A DNA stretch of 64,000 nt from Geomobilibacter sp964432205 (GTDB taxonomy: Bacteria; Desulfobacterota; Desulfuromonadia; Geobacterales; DSM-12255). Position 1 is the first letter of the stretch, and the number at the start of each line of letters is the position of its first letter. This document shows positions 39,401 to 48,700 of the stretch, one piece after another. Below the pieces are notes generated by a model. That model saw nothing but the letters and a program-made list of their open reading frames with translations. It was not told the DNA's origin and did not search any database. The DNA lies in NCBI GenBank assembly GCA_964432205.1, contig CAYSMK010000026.1:1-64000 (forward strand), given 5' to 3'. A program made the position numbers and the translations under genes.

Positions 39401-42400
39401 CGGCAACGCATCGGGCGGCATCACGGCAACCGTTGTGGGCGCTGGCAGCGACCGGCTGGCCCCCGGCGAAACCCGGTCGGTCACGTTCCGGGTGACGGCG
39501 GCGGCCAATGCCGCCGATACCGGACTCGCCACCCTCGATATCGCCACCGCACAGGGACTCGGCGACCGGCTGGTCGTCAACCTGAGCCTGGTTTCGGCGG
39601 TGCCGGTCATCGCCACCTCGCCGTCGTATGTCGATACCGGCCTCGTGCGCGGCAACCAGCGGGTCGAGACCATCACCCTGCGCAACACCGGCCTGGAGAC
39701 CCTGCGCAACGCCCGGATCGAAGGACCGTCCACCGCTTGGCTCACCCTCACAATAGATCGTGCCTTGGGAGACATCCCGGCCGGTCAGGCAAAGACCATC
39801 GGCATCATGCTCAACCCGGGCGAGACAGTGGCCCAAGGGGGCTATAACGACCGCCTCGTCGTCTATGCCGACAACCATGTCCCCTACACCTACAACATCC
39901 AGGTGACCGTCACCAGCAGCGGGGTCGGCAATGTCCAGTTCTATCTGCTGGACGAACTCAACGAGAAGGTCCCCAACGCCACCATCAACCTGCAGAATCA
40001 GGCGTTGCCTGAGCTCTATTACACCTTGCGCACCGATGCCCAGGGGAACAACGTCTCCACATCCGACATTCCGGAAGGCCGGTACAGCTACACAGTCAGC
40101 GCTCCCAACCACAAGTCCTCCAGCGGCAGCTTCGTCGTCATTCCGGGGGTCTGGATCACCGTGCCGGTGCTGCTGGAATTCAACCTGGTGAACATCGAGT
40201 GGAGCGTCACGCCGGTGGTCATCGAGGACCGCTACCAGGTCACCATCAATCAGACATTCGTCACCAACGTGCCGGCGCCGGTACTGGTCACCGAACCGGC
40301 AGGCATCACCCTGCCGGAAATGGCACCCGGGCAGGTCTTCAACGGCGAATTCACCCTCTCCAACTACGGGCTCGTCACCCTCAAAGAGGTGAAGGTGGAC
40401 TTCCCGCGGAGCCACGGCGATTACGATGTCGAACTCTTATCCACCATGCCGGCGACCCTCAACGCCATGCAGAAGGTGACGGTGGCGTACCGCGTCACCC
40501 GTCGCCTGCAGACTGCCGGTCTCGCCGGCAGTTGCACCACCGGTTCCGTGGCCGACGAGGTGACCGGCTACGGCGGTGGTGGCTGCTTCTCTACGTTTAC
40601 CGTCACCACCTCGGGCAGCTACGAGCCATGCCCGACCATTCCGCAGTCGGTGCAGAAGAGCGCTCCCCACACGGTCTCCATCCCGACGAGCTGTCCCACC
40701 GGGACCGGGGGAGGATCTATCGTGTCGCCTCCCCAGACCTACGCCGGTGGCGCTACGCAGTCTTCCAGCCAGACCAGCGGTGGCGGCTGGGCGCCCGGCG
40801 CCGTGCCGACTCTGCTGAGCAACGATGAGGAGTGTGGCAACGAAATTCCCAAGTGCACCGGGGCCGACTGCGCCAAGGTCTGCACCAATTCCCAGGTTAA
40901 TCTAGGTACCGGTACCTACGAGGACTCCCAGACCGACCTCGACCTGAAGACCAACGGGCTCTCCATCGGCTTCGACCGTCACTACACCTCCCGCTGGACC
41001 CAGGTGGGAACCCCGCCACCGACGCCATTGGTACTGGTGCAGGTAGCGGATATCCTGGTGCCATCCAATGGCGGCAGCTCTGGCTCCAAATGTTCATCGA
41101 GCTCGGAAGCAGCCAAGAACAAGAGCGATCACAGCTGCTTCTTCGCTCCTTTGCCGCGGGAAACGACCACGCCGCCACCCCAGGCCTTTGGCTGGACCTC
41201 ACCCTGGTTTGCCAAGATCAACGAGTACGATAACTACATCGCCTATTTCGATGGCCGCGGCCAGATGATCTACTTCCTCAAGCAGGTGGACGGGTCGTTC
41301 CGGCCCGCCAGTAAGGCCGAGGAGTTTGTCCGAGAGGCGGGAATCAGGATCACCCGAACTGCCACCGGCCTGCAGGTCAGGGAAAAGAACGGCCAGCGGC
41401 GCAACTTCGCCCAACTGAGCACTGGCGGCTGGTATGTGCTGACCGGGATCGAGGACCCCCACGGCAACCGGTTCGTCTGCAACTACGATGCGGACGAAAA
41501 CCTGATCTCCATTGATGACGGCGCCGGGGTGAGGATTGCGACCCTGATCTACACAGGTGGCTACATCTCTAAGCTCACCGACCGGGACGGGCGTGAGGTG
41601 AACTACCGGATCGACGAGAAGGGGAGGCTGGTGGAGGTCACCGGCATCGTCGGCGAGAAGTCGACCTACGAGTACGACCAGGTGGGAAAGACAGCCGGTG
41701 GGCCGGGGTACATGGTCATCAACGGCCTCGACGGCAGTGTCTTCAACCGCCTCTTGAAGAAGACCGACCCGGAAGGGCATATCACCACCATCGAGTACAA
41801 GCCTCAGCAACTGGTGGTGACCAAGGTGACTGAGCCGGGGGGCGGGGTCCGCACCTTTGACTACGACTTCCAGGGGTACACCTTCTACTCCACCGACCCG
41901 CGTGGCAACACCACCGTCTTCAAGGTGAACGTCATCGGCAAGTTGGTCTCCATGACCCGTAACGGCCGGCTGATGAAAAAGATCGACTACCTTGCCGACC
42001 GGGTGCAGGTCATTACCGACGAGGGCGGCAACAGCACCCGGATACAGCTCAACGAGCAGAACGACCCGATCCGGATCACCGATGGCGAGGGGAACGAGAC
42101 CCGCATCGAGTACAACCAGGACTGGAAGATCGCCCGGATCACCGATCCCATGGGCAAGGTCACCAGCTTCGACTACAACACGAAGCAGGACCTGATAAAG
42201 GTCACTGACCCGCTGGGGCAGCAAACCCTGCTCGACTACGACAGCTTAGGTAATGTCATCAGGGTAACCAGGGGAAGCGGGACCGAGACCGCGATCACCA
42301 CCTACGAATACGACGCCAGGGGGAACGCCGTCAAAGTAACCGACCCGGAGAACAACGTCACCACCCTCGGCTACGACAACTACGGCCACGTGACCAGCAT

Positions 42401-45017
42401 CACCGACGCCAGCAACAACGTCACCACAATCACCAACGATCCTCTGGGCCAGCCGCTTATCGTCGAAGACCCGCTGGGGAACAAACGGCGCTTCGCCTAC
42501 GACAAAAAGGGCCATGTCACCACGGTAACCGATGAATTGAACCGGGTAAGCAGCTACACCTACGACTTCAAGGGGCGGGTCACCAGTGCCGTCGATCCGC
42601 TGAACAACCGGACCAGCTTCACCTACGACGGCGAAGGGAACCTGATCGAGAAGAAGGAACTTCCCGGCACCGTCAACGAGCGGACCACCACCTTTGCCTA
42701 TGACATCTTCAACCGGCTGGAGCGGATCACCGACCCGCTCGGCAACACCACCCGCTACGACTACAGCGGCACCGCCGGCTGCAGCTCCTGCAGCAGCGGC
42801 GCCAGCAATGCCGTTCCGTCCATGATCACCGACCCTCTGGGGAACGTTACGAGCCTTGGCTTCGACAAGGCGGGCCGCATCAAGAGCCTCACCGACCCGA
42901 TGGGGTACATCACCACCCTGGGACGCGACAGTCTGGGCAAGCCGACCAGGCAGACCGACGCCAACGGCAATGCCACCCAGTATGCCTACGATCCCCTTGG
43001 GCGGCTCAGCAGCCAGACCGACGCCAGTGGCGGTATCACCAGCTTTGACTACGACAGCCTCGGCAACCTGCAGAGCCTGACCGATCCGAACAGCAACAGC
43101 ACCACCTTTGCCTACGACAAGGCCGGGCGGAAGACTAAAGAAACCCGGCCCATGGGTCAGAACACCCAGTACAGCTACTACCCCAACGGCCTGCTCCATA
43201 CAACGATAGATGCCAAGGGCCAGATAACCACCTACAGCTACGACAAGGCAGGGCGGCTAAGCGAGATCACCTATGCCGACACGAAGAAAGAGACCTTCGG
43301 CTACGATGCCGCCGGCAATCTGACTGGCTACACAAAAGACGGCATCAGCGGCATCATCACCTACGACGAACTGGGCCGCAAAACGCAAGAAACCGTCAAC
43401 TACGGCGGCTTCACAAAGAGCTACAGCTATAGCTATGACCCGACCGGCACCAAGCAGAGCTACACCAGCCCGGAAGGAACGACCTACACTTACAGCTACA
43501 ACAAGAACGACCAGCCGACGCAAATCGCCTTTGCGGGCAAGAGCATCACCCTCGCTTATCAGGCGAACCGACTGACGAAGACCAACCTGCCAGGCGGCGT
43601 CAGTACCGACTTTGGTTACAACGCCAACAGCTGGCTCAGTGCCATTGAGACTAAACAGAACGCTGCCATCCTGGCCAGCAGCCAGTACGGCTTCGACAAA
43701 GTTGGGAACATCACCCAAAAGACCGCCGATGCATTGGCCACTAACTACGGCTATGACAACACGTATCAACTCATAAACTCCACAAACCCAATAAACTCAG
43801 AAACTTTTACCTACGACAAGACCGGCAACCGGACCAACAGTGGCTATAGCCACAACGCGAACAACGAGCTAGAAACCACCGCTACGGCCAGTTACATCCA
43901 CGACGAGAACGGCAACACCACCAGTAAAACAGCCAATGGCCAGACCACAACGTACGGCTACAACGCCACCAACCGGCTGGAGACCGTGCAACTGCCGGAC
44001 GGCAGAACCGCCACCTACAGCTACGATCCGTTCGGCAGAAGGATCAAGAAGCAGGTCGGCAGCGACATCACTTACTACCTCTACTCAGACGAAGGTCTGA
44101 TCGGGGAGTACGATGCGTTGGGGAACCTGAAGAAGGGCTACGGCTGGCTGCCAAACAGCATCTGGGGCACCAACCCGGTCTTCCAGGTCGACAACTGCAA
44201 CTACTACTTCTACCAGAACGACCACTTAGGCACGCCGCAGAAGCTGACGGATGAGAGTGGTGCGGTCGTCTGGCAGGCAACCTATGCGGCATTCGGCCAG
44301 GCCACGGTAGATCAAGCTTCAGCCATAACCAACAACTTGCGATACCCTGGGCAGTATTACGATGAAGAGACAAACCTGCACTACAACTGGCACCGGGACT
44401 ATGACCCGGAGACGGGGCGGTATACGCAGGTCGATCCGATTGGGTTTGAAGGAGATGATTCAAATTTATATAGATATGTCCAAAATGGACCTATTAACAT
44501 TATAGATCCGGAAGGATTATTTGTATTGTTAGATAAAACAACTAATACGTATTACTATTTCGAGAAAAAAACCAGTCCAGGAGCAAGTGGATATGGTAAA
44601 GGAATAATTACTAGAAATCAGTTGACAGCAAAATATCCAAAATTAAAGGAATTAACACCAGATACAAGGGGTAGAGTAGAAAAAGTAATAATTGCACTTA
44701 TGGCTAAAGGATATAACCCTGTTATTGTTGAAGCACTAAGAACTCAAAAGCAACAATGTGATAAGGTCGAGAAAGGATACTCAAAGACTCTAAAAAGTAT
44801 GCACCTCAATCAAAATGGAAAGGGAGCAGCAGCTGTTGATGTAGTAGATAGACGATGGGGCTATGATGACAAAACAACTAATGCACAGTCGTTTTTTAAT
44901 GAATATGGTGACATGGGTAAAAGAGAAGGTTTAAAATGGGGTGGTGATTTTGGAAAGAAGAGCCCAAGAACAGGTTACGGCTGGGATCCAGGTCATTTAG
45001 AATATAGAGGGAGATAA
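30441..45017 (+). CDS. Giant secreted RHS polymorphic toxin with M15-type peptidase tip
   Basis: 4858 residues. Order: Sec signal (about 1-30, IAALCVTIASIFAVSQLNA); LamG domain (about 104-313); Ig-like part; second LamG (about 600-803); repeated bacterial Ig-like domains (about 805-1545); six or seven FN3 domains (about 1550-2600); CARDB-like beta sandwiches (to about 3450); an RHS N-terminal motif (VNLGTGTYEDSQTDLDLKTN, about 3487); YD/RHS repeats (about 3650-4620); and the core end motif YDPETGRYTQVDPIGF with DPEG after 20 residues. The last 167 residues are the tip: SMHLNQNGKGAAAVDVVD and WGGDF with DPGHLEY carry the His, Asp, His zinc ligands of M15 D,D- or L-Ala-D-Glu peptidases, so peptidoglycan is the likely target. 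The DNA turns AT-rich exactly at the tip. Unlike many RHS effectors it has a Sec signal and no PAAR domain. An immunity candidate follows two bases on. Confidence 0.88.
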   Translation: MHKTFVRCIAIAALCVTIASIFAVSQLNADTVAWPVSLVSLQEATPGGPVYAQPVSVASPSASVAAGSSIQSQPVSIVTPTFATDTSYMALPASVAYQSESTGDPDLVGLWHMDGDWIDSSGNNNHGTPLNGATFSSDKKAGTKAGSFDGIDDNVPTTDFRLGNNNFTIMTWVKPSSFTGRNDPNSIRIFSKDTWPSAWWVVDFVKAGSDTEAKINFSSHMFGGTSNGIIKLNEWSHFAIVIDRANFRIKFYINGALSNEVAIPTNTTSNLDIAGAKFTIGAYVYNYYKGFIDETAIFKRALSSNEIAQYHAAGISVDPSAPAPPAFDSVPAFAGSNSITLSGTRPANTSIWVNNKKIAAADAATAWQGTYSPLQLGANILNVTAFDETQLLQSTTVSKNVFYETTAPVIESSIPTNNSNTAQVVTNVSLTLFDANAGVDLNASIQGATVKNAAGQTIAGTWTIFGSRTIIFTPTVPFPVDTYTVTIQATDLVGNSVQRQVIFTNHDTSAPVSKATIAGTKDSAGWYSTPVTVTLSADDSAGGAGVNRIDYSLDNGTTWQVYAAPFVIERDGKTTIQFRAIDSAGNQESPANVLDVKVNKAGLIGKWQMDGNWNDASVIGTNALPRNGVAFTASARIGTDAGLFNGTDAYLEVPNRTALNPPTITVEAWAKSGTATWNSSGSLVSKRNAYILSPIQGSTTIRFYAWLDGVLQSVTYSDPGLDITQWHHYVGTYDGYRLNLYVDGIKSSYAYTGSVDTSDTGSLFIGWDDGQAGRYFNGFIDEVAIYNRALSDTEVLEHYRNIAIGVPTVDQFTSPVNTPSIALSGTKPANSSVVISSGSTSVEIAPQTDATAWAATTWQGSYTLTSGMNVLNITAKDADGYHSQAATVSVALDDTAPALVSSDPVNGGIFKSPLSTITVNFADAYSPLDLAATVAQATVKSGSNLDVAGSWTTNGTGTTGSALFTAASPMGEGNYSVTLNPTDTFANSNTVSVGFTVDMTAPVPPTIAPIASPSNSTSRTVTGTKSADSVSVAVTCPGGTVGSVSYPTATSWSVVISGLQEGVRTVTTSAVDSAGNPSTAATASFTVDLTPPTKPVINAPITPTNSTSITLTGTKEANSSLYLNNAVTTVPFVDTAWSATVALSEGSNTFTVFAKDEAGNQGQSATTTVVRDTAPPTILSSSPTASAIKGSVGSVSISFTGGAAAADVAASLTNAAVKKGTTIIDGVWSVAGDSILFTPATTLAEGVYTVTVYPVDALGNKGSATFSFTVDQGSPTVQTLTVSPASPLRAGSATFTLTFGEAMDTTVSPVVTFGSAQYAVTGSWTDNRTWRGTATLTAAMGDGSYAVTVKGAKDVAGNIMADQSAWSFVLDTTPPPVPTANAVTPLTKTASQLLTGSKAADTALVVNGQVRVALSSATSWSYSYPLVEGANTLTIVARDAAGNDSAAIAPAPVITLDTTPPLFTVDVYKNPATAATQVISGKKEAGSVVKLNGAVIVDAADQSSDWSYSLTLVDGITNHLVFTATDAIGNATTKPLDILFDSAPPVALGVGMLTADGSGKGSEVTLAWPSYPEPTGLAYYRVFQSLTDIATVSDLTPLATVNKGSKAHKATGLTLGTRYYFAVVPVSSSGNSDPAVHSTSAVPVDTLAPEEITGLTAVAGYNTTDGNTVTLSWTPSVNSSGDLADQVVYLDSGNGYDAGTAIGKTVTSYTRKGLSDAALYKFEVRVKDQLGHESQGVNILVSTRLANPTGLTATPGNSKIALAWTPVASPYVKLYNIYRLRSDTPTTDTAGMTLLRSQTGTTFTDDLVVNGSTYQYAVTVLNSFGAERSGVQSVPATPRGDTAGPVVSGPNLTTNQVVTAPITITASASDAESAMDRIELFVDGAKVATATGNSLSHNWNVIDTSDGSHTVKVAAYDAPGNLTEKTIPVVVSLAPPAPPVISTTFSGPITQQNISVSGTTQAGATVFLKLNGVVTGQQVATTGAFTFNTVALVEGSNVIAVKAANRGGDSGYSSDLRVTVDSGPPPAPTGLTAKVLAGGAVQFSWQVGTGELPTGYNLYEAMSPFAATTDTGVHKVTTTPIAYLLKEHIPADDTMRFYAVTAVDGAGNESPISGVVPIATDRVSPTAATVQFSMGSTTPADNVYGPGQLNVTLIVSEPLKELPFLSIEPQSGSPLVVLLRQLDETHYDGSVNIDSAVPHGNTLWKFSGKDQAGNRGTSQGTGPTFDLRGPAADIVTPKTTLKTSVGPIAVSIVFDEPVTNIPTLALGSNGVSSPVSGLTTSDGGLHWSGTLDPAGLSDGSGQFVLTNARDRFNNSGTTVKSGGSILLYATAPPAPAVPTGLGAKTAKGGVVNLAWTKVNDALGYKLYRKAVGDSESTLIHAAASGSATTYADLPAIDGAYAYSVSSVGLLDVESARSDEVAATADRLPPVSPTGLALQLSGNGVVATWDTVTAQEEVPTSFRLYRANGTIIDLVGLTPAATGKTSTVTDPTPDTSQRFYAVTALDALGNESAPSPTVEITFPVAPVRNLLLTRVDSGRPALSWEAGEAGLQGFHIYRNGNRITQVPTVSTTYSDGYYSGGIVSYGISAVNAVGTESPVREVVLPSLTIGLKEGTTLRRGVLETIPLIVTLPADATAPLTVDSLTLKIGPLPESSQPGPFTITPGVPLEVAKVAASEANAPPLEAVVATAVLTPAPGTTVRITQSSVASILGAGSALELFNDPLVRGTTAKVRLKVNNLGSARAEFLTAENGGPTGQVTVFLKDQDGNVLAQGRLNQRSGAAIVDAGTYTTARLNPGESFLSEPITFTVPANAPYKVSLEAVIGATYYHYGQEDQVVAPGLSQSVEAAIADVSYSALAATDKAICKQGESVVISGQAVSTTSGQPMSLVPVRIGLSLKGFDRFFTVSTDQNGAFSYTFTPAANETGSFSVWASHPDLGNRTIQAQFSVIGLQVTPDIATIRMLRGNSQDIPVSVVNIGGSELTGLTLTGNASGGITATVVGAGSDRLAPGETRSVTFRVTAAANAADTGLATLDIATAQGLGDRLVVNLSLVSAVPVIATSPSYVDTGLVRGNQRVETITLRNTGLETLRNARIEGPSTAWLTLTIDRALGDIPAGQAKTIGIMLNPGETVAQGGYNDRLVVYADNHVPYTYNIQVTVTSSGVGNVQFYLLDELNEKVPNATINLQNQALPELYYTLRTDAQGNNVSTSDIPEGRYSYTVSAPNHKSSSGSFVVIPGVWITVPVLLEFNLVNIEWSVTPVVIEDRYQVTINQTFVTNVPAPVLVTEPAGITLPEMAPGQVFNGEFTLSNYGLVTLKEVKVDFPRSHGDYDVELLSTMPATLNAMQKVTVAYRVTRRLQTAGLAGSCTTGSVADEVTGYGGGGCFSTFTVTTSGSYEPCPTIPQSVQKSAPHTVSIPTSCPTGTGGGSIVSPPQTYAGGATQSSSQTSGGGWAPGAVPTLLSNDEECGNEIPKCTGADCAKVCTNSQVNLGTGTYEDSQTDLDLKTNGLSIGFDRHYTSRWTQVGTPPPTPLVLVQVADILVPSNGGSSGSKCSSSSEAAKNKSDHSCFFAPLPRETTTPPPQAFGWTSPWFAKINEYDNYIAYFDGRGQMIYFLKQVDGSFRPASKAEEFVREAGIRITRTATGLQVREKNGQRRNFAQLSTGGWYVLTGIEDPHGNRFVCNYDADENLISIDDGAGVRIATLIYTGGYISKLTDRDGREVNYRIDEKGRLVEVTGIVGEKSTYEYDQVGKTAGGPGYMVINGLDGSVFNRLLKKTDPEGHITTIEYKPQQLVVTKVTEPGGGVRTFDYDFQGYTFYSTDPRGNTTVFKVNVIGKLVSMTRNGRLMKKIDYLADRVQVITDEGGNSTRIQLNEQNDPIRITDGEGNETRIEYNQDWKIARITDPMGKVTSFDYNTKQDLIKVTDPLGQQTLLDYDSLGNVIRVTRGSGTETAITTYEYDARGNAVKVTDPENNVTTLGYDNYGHVTSITDASNNVTTITNDPLGQPLIVEDPLGNKRRFAYDKKGHVTTVTDELNRVSSYTYDFKGRVTSAVDPLNNRTSFTYDGEGNLIEKKELPGTVNERTTTFAYDIFNRLERITDPLGNTTRYDYSGTAGCSSCSSGASNAVPSMITDPLGNVTSLGFDKAGRIKSLTDPMGYITTLGRDSLGKPTRQTDANGNATQYAYDPLGRLSSQTDASGGITSFDYDSLGNLQSLTDPNSNSTTFAYDKAGRKTKETRPMGQNTQYSYYPNGLLHTTIDAKGQITTYSYDKAGRLSEITYADTKKETFGYDAAGNLTGYTKDGISGIITYDELGRKTQETVNYGGFTKSYSYSYDPTGTKQSYTSPEGTTYTYSYNKNDQPTQIAFAGKSITLAYQANRLTKTNLPGGVSTDFGYNANSWLSAIETKQNAAILASSQYGFDKVGNITQKTADALATNYGYDNTYQLINSTNPINSETFTYDKTGNRTNSGYSHNANNELETTATASYIHDENGNTTSKTANGQTTTYGYNATNRLETVQLPDGRTATYSYDPFGRRIKKQVGSDITYYLYSDEGLIGEYDALGNLKKGYGWLPNSIWGTNPVFQVDNCNYYFYQNDHLGTPQKLTDESGAVVWQATYAAFGQATVDQASAITNNLRYPGQYYDEETNLHYNWHRDYDPETGRYTQVDPIGFEGDDSNLYRYVQNGPINIIDPEGLFVLLDKTTNTYYYFEKKTSPGASGYGKGIITRNQLTAKYPKLKELTPDTRGRVEKVIIALMAKGYNPVIVEALRTQKQQCDKVEKGYSKTLKSMHLNQNGKGAAAVDVVDRRWGYDDKTTNAQSFFNEYGDMGKREGLKWGGDFGKKSPRTGYGWDPGHLEYRGR
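41379..44448 (+). repeat. RHS core repeat, copy 1
   Basis: About 3.07 kb nearly identical to 45787-48844 (offset 4408 bp, falling to 4396 after a 12-bp deletion in copy 2). Long stretches, such as that beginning at 41610, look identical, with clustered changes only near 42775-43250 and 43770-43900. It ends at the DPIGF codons. Confidence 0.9.
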
Positions 45018-45018
45018 T

Positions 45019-45660
45019 ATGAAACTTTTGTTCGTTATTTTAGTTTTTATTGTTGGATTTGTAAACTTTTCTTATGGTGAACAAGGAAATGTGGAACAAA
45101 TTAAAATAATATATGCCAAAGCAAATAAAATTATAAAGAGCAACAATATTAAATTGCTTAAATTATATAATGAGTCAGTAGATATTGATAATACTACTCA
45201 ATGGAAAATTGTCACTAATGGTAGTACAATAAATAAATATAATAAAAGTAATGCTACAGCAATTGTATTTATCAACAACAATACAATAATAAAGTCAAGT
45301 ATAAATATAAATTCTGAAAGTGGTGATTGGAAATACTATGTTGAATATATATTTTATAATAATGGCTGCACAGCATTTATTTTAGAAAAATTAATTACAT
45401 ATCAAGCATTTGATACTGATAATGGAATTAATTTACCTAAAGGTCCTTATGTTATTGAAAAAAGATACTATATAAATGAAAAAGGTAAAAATATAAAAAC
45501 TATATCTAAAGCCTATAATCAAAATAATAATAAAGCTGTAAACGAAAAATATATAAAACAAATTGATATATCGTTGTATAAATCAATTACAAAGTTGCCA
45601 TATTATAAAGTGCTTCAAGGACTTTATAATAAGTTAGACACTAACAATATGCCAAAGTAG
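45019..45660 (+). CDS. Putative periplasmic immunity protein for the M15-type tip
   Basis: 213 residues with a Sec signal (MKLLFVILVFIVGFVNFSYG), very AT-rich with Asn, Ile and Lys codons, unlike the GC-rich surroundings. No family recognised. It begins two bases after the RHS stop, the usual place for an immunity gene, and its periplasmic location is what protection against a peptidoglycan peptidase requires. Function is inferred from position and topology only. Confidence 0.65.
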   Translation: MKLLFVILVFIVGFVNFSYGEQGNVEQIKIIYAKANKIIKSNNIKLLKLYNESVDIDNTTQWKIVTNGSTINKYNKSNATAIVFINNNTIIKSSININSESGDWKYYVEYIFYNNGCTAFILEKLITYQAFDTDNGINLPKGPYVIEKRYYINEKGKNIKTISKAYNQNNNKAVNEKYIKQIDISLYKSITKLPYYKVLQGLYNKLDTNNMPK

Positions 45661-45674
45661 CAAACTGAATTTCC

Positions 45675-45724
45675 TTAACCGATCTTTGACAACCGCATAG
45701 CACGACACGACAGCACCCCGGCGG
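45675..45724. repeat. Cassette-flanking direct repeat, left copy
   Basis: About 50 bp starting TTAACCGATC and including GCATAG and ACGACACGACA, followed by a C-rich end and GCGG. It recurs at 49821-49868 with few changes. Each copy follows an immunity gene. The gap 45661-45786 has no gene. Confidence 0.75.
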
Positions 45725-45786
45725 CAATCAACCTGATCCAGAGACCGCCGGGGCAGTGGACAGGTCTACCGCCTTTTCTCTCGACC

Positions 45787-48700
45787 AGAGAAAAGAGCGG
45801 CCAGCGGCGCAACTTCGCCCAGCTGAGTACGGGCGGCTGGTATGTGCTGACCGTGATCGAAGACCCTCACGGCAACCGGTTCGTCTGCAACTATGATGCG
45901 GACGAAAACCTAATCTCCATCGATGACGGCGCCGGGGTGAGGATTGCGACCCTGACCTACACGGGTGGCTACATCTCGAAACTCACCGACCGGGACGGGC
46001 GTGAAGTGAACTACCGGATCGACGAGAAGGGGAGGCTGGTGGAGGTCACCGGCATCGTCGGCGAGAAGTCGACCTACGAGTACGACCAGGTGGGAAAGAC
46101 AGCCGGTGGGCCGGGGTACATGGTCATCAACGGCCTCGACGGCAGTGTCTTCAACCGCCTCTTGAAGAAGACCGACCCGGAAGGGCATATCACCACCATC
46201 GAGTACAAGCCTCAGCAACTGGTGGTGACCAAGGTGACTGAGCCGGGGGGCGGGGTCCGCACCTTTGACTACGACTTCCAGGGGTACACCTTCTACTCCA
46301 CCGACCCGCGTGGCAACACCACCGTCTTCAAGGTGAACGTCATCGGCAAGTTGGTCTCCATGACCCGTAACGGCCGGCTGATGAAAAAGATCGACTACCT
46401 TGCCGACCGGGTGCAGGTCATTACCGACGAGGGCGGCAACAGCACCCGGATACAGCTCAACGAGCAGAACGACCCGATCCGGATCACCGATGGCGAGGGG
46501 AACGAGACCCGCATCGAGTACAACCAGGACTGGAAGATCGCCCGGATCACCGATCCCATGGGCAAGGTCACCAGCTTCGACTACAACACGAAGCAGGACC
46601 TGATAAAGGTCACTGACCCGCTGGGGCAGCAAACCCTGCTCGACTACGACAGCTTAGGTAATGTCATCAGGGTAACCAGGGGAAGCGGGACCGAGACCGC
46701 GATCACCACCTACGAATACGACGCCAGGGGGAACGCCGTCAAAGTAACCGACCCGGAGAACAACGTCACCACCCTCGGCTACGACAACTACGGCCACGTG
46801 ACCAGCATCACCGACGCCAGCAACAACGTCACCACAATCACCAACGATCCTCTGGGCCAGCCGCTTATCGTCGAAGACCCGCTGGGGAACAAACGGCGCT
46901 TCGCCTACGACAAAAAGGGCCATGTCACCACGGTAACCGATGAATTGAACCGGGTAAGCAGCTACACCTACGACTTCAAGGGGCGGGTCACCAGTGCCGT
47001 CGATCCGCTGAACAACCGGACCAGCTTCACCTACGACGGCGAAGGGAACCTGATCGAGAAGAAGGAACTTCCCGGCACCGTCAACGAGCGGACCACCACC
47101 TTTGCCTATGACATCTTCAACCGGCTGGAGCGGATCACCGACCCGCTCGGCAACACCACCCGCTACGACTACAGCGGCACCGCCGGCTGCAGCGCCTGCA
47201 GCAGCGGAGCGAGCAACGCCATACCGGCCATGATCACCGACCCGCTGGGAAAGGTCACCAATCTCACCTTCGACAAGGCGGGTCGGATCAAGAGCCTAAC
47301 TGACCCGATGGGGTACGTCACCACCCTGGGACGCGACAGACTGGGTAAGCCGACCAGGCAGACCGACGCCAACGGCAATGTTACCCAGTATGCCTACGAT
47401 CCCCTGGGGCGTCTCATCAGCCAAACCGACGCCAGTGGCGGTATCACCAGCTTTGACTACGACGGCCTCGGCAACCTGCAGAGCCTGACCGACCCGAGCG
47501 ACAACAGCACCACCTTTGCCTACGACAAGGCCGGCAGAAAGACCGAAGAAACCCGGCCCCTGGGGCAGAGCACCGGCTACACCTACTGCCCCAACGGCCT
47601 GCTCCATACCGCCACTGACGGCAAGGGCCAGATAACCACCTACAGCTACGACAAGGCCGGGCGGCTGAGCGAGATCACCTATGCCGACACGAAGAAAGAG
47701 ACCTTCAGCTATGATGCCGCCGGCAACCTGACCGGCTACACAAAAGACGGCATCAGCGGCACCATAGCCTACGACGAACTGGGCCGCAAAACGCAAGAAA
47801 CCGTCAACTATGGCGGTTTCACAAAGAGCTACAGCTATAGCTTCGATCCGACCGGCACCAAGCAGAGCTACACCAGCCCGGAAGGAACGACCTACAGCTA
47901 CAGCTATGACAAAAACAACCAGCCGACGCAAATCGCCTTTGCGGGCAAGAGCATCACCCTCGCTTACCAGGCGAACCGACTGACGAAAACCAACCTGCCA
48001 GGCGGCGTCAGTACCGACTTTGGTTACAACGCCAACAGCTGGCTCAGTGCCATTGAGACTAAACAGAACGCTGCCATCCTGGCCAGCAGCCAGTACGGCT
48101 TCGACAAAGTTGGGAACATCACCCAAAAGACCGCCGATGCATTGGCCACTAACTACGGCTATGACAACACGTATCAACTTACCAGCGCTGACAGTGAAAG
48201 CTTCAGCTATGACAAAACCGGCAACCGGACCAACAGTGGCTACAGCCACAACGCGAACAACGAGCTACAAGCGACCGCTACGGCCAGTTACACCCATGAC
48301 GCGAACGGCAACACCACCAGTAAAACAGCCAACGGGCAGACCACAACGTACGGTTACAACGCCGCGAACCGGCTGGAGACGGTGCAACTTCCGGACGGCA
48401 GAACCGCCACCTACAGCTACGATCCGTTTGGCAGGCGGATCAAGAAGCAGGTCGGCAGCGACATCACCTACTACCTCTACTCAGACGAAGGGCTGATCGG
48501 GGAATACGATGCGGCGGGGGACCTGAAGAAGGGGTACGGCTGGCTGCCGGACGGCATCTGGGGCACAAACCCGGTCTTCCAGGTCGACAACGGCAACTAC
48601 TATTTCTACCAGAACGACCACTTAGGCACGCCGCAAAAGCTGACGAATGAGAGTGGCGCAGTCGTCTGGCAGGCAACCTATGCGGCATTCGGCCAGGCCA

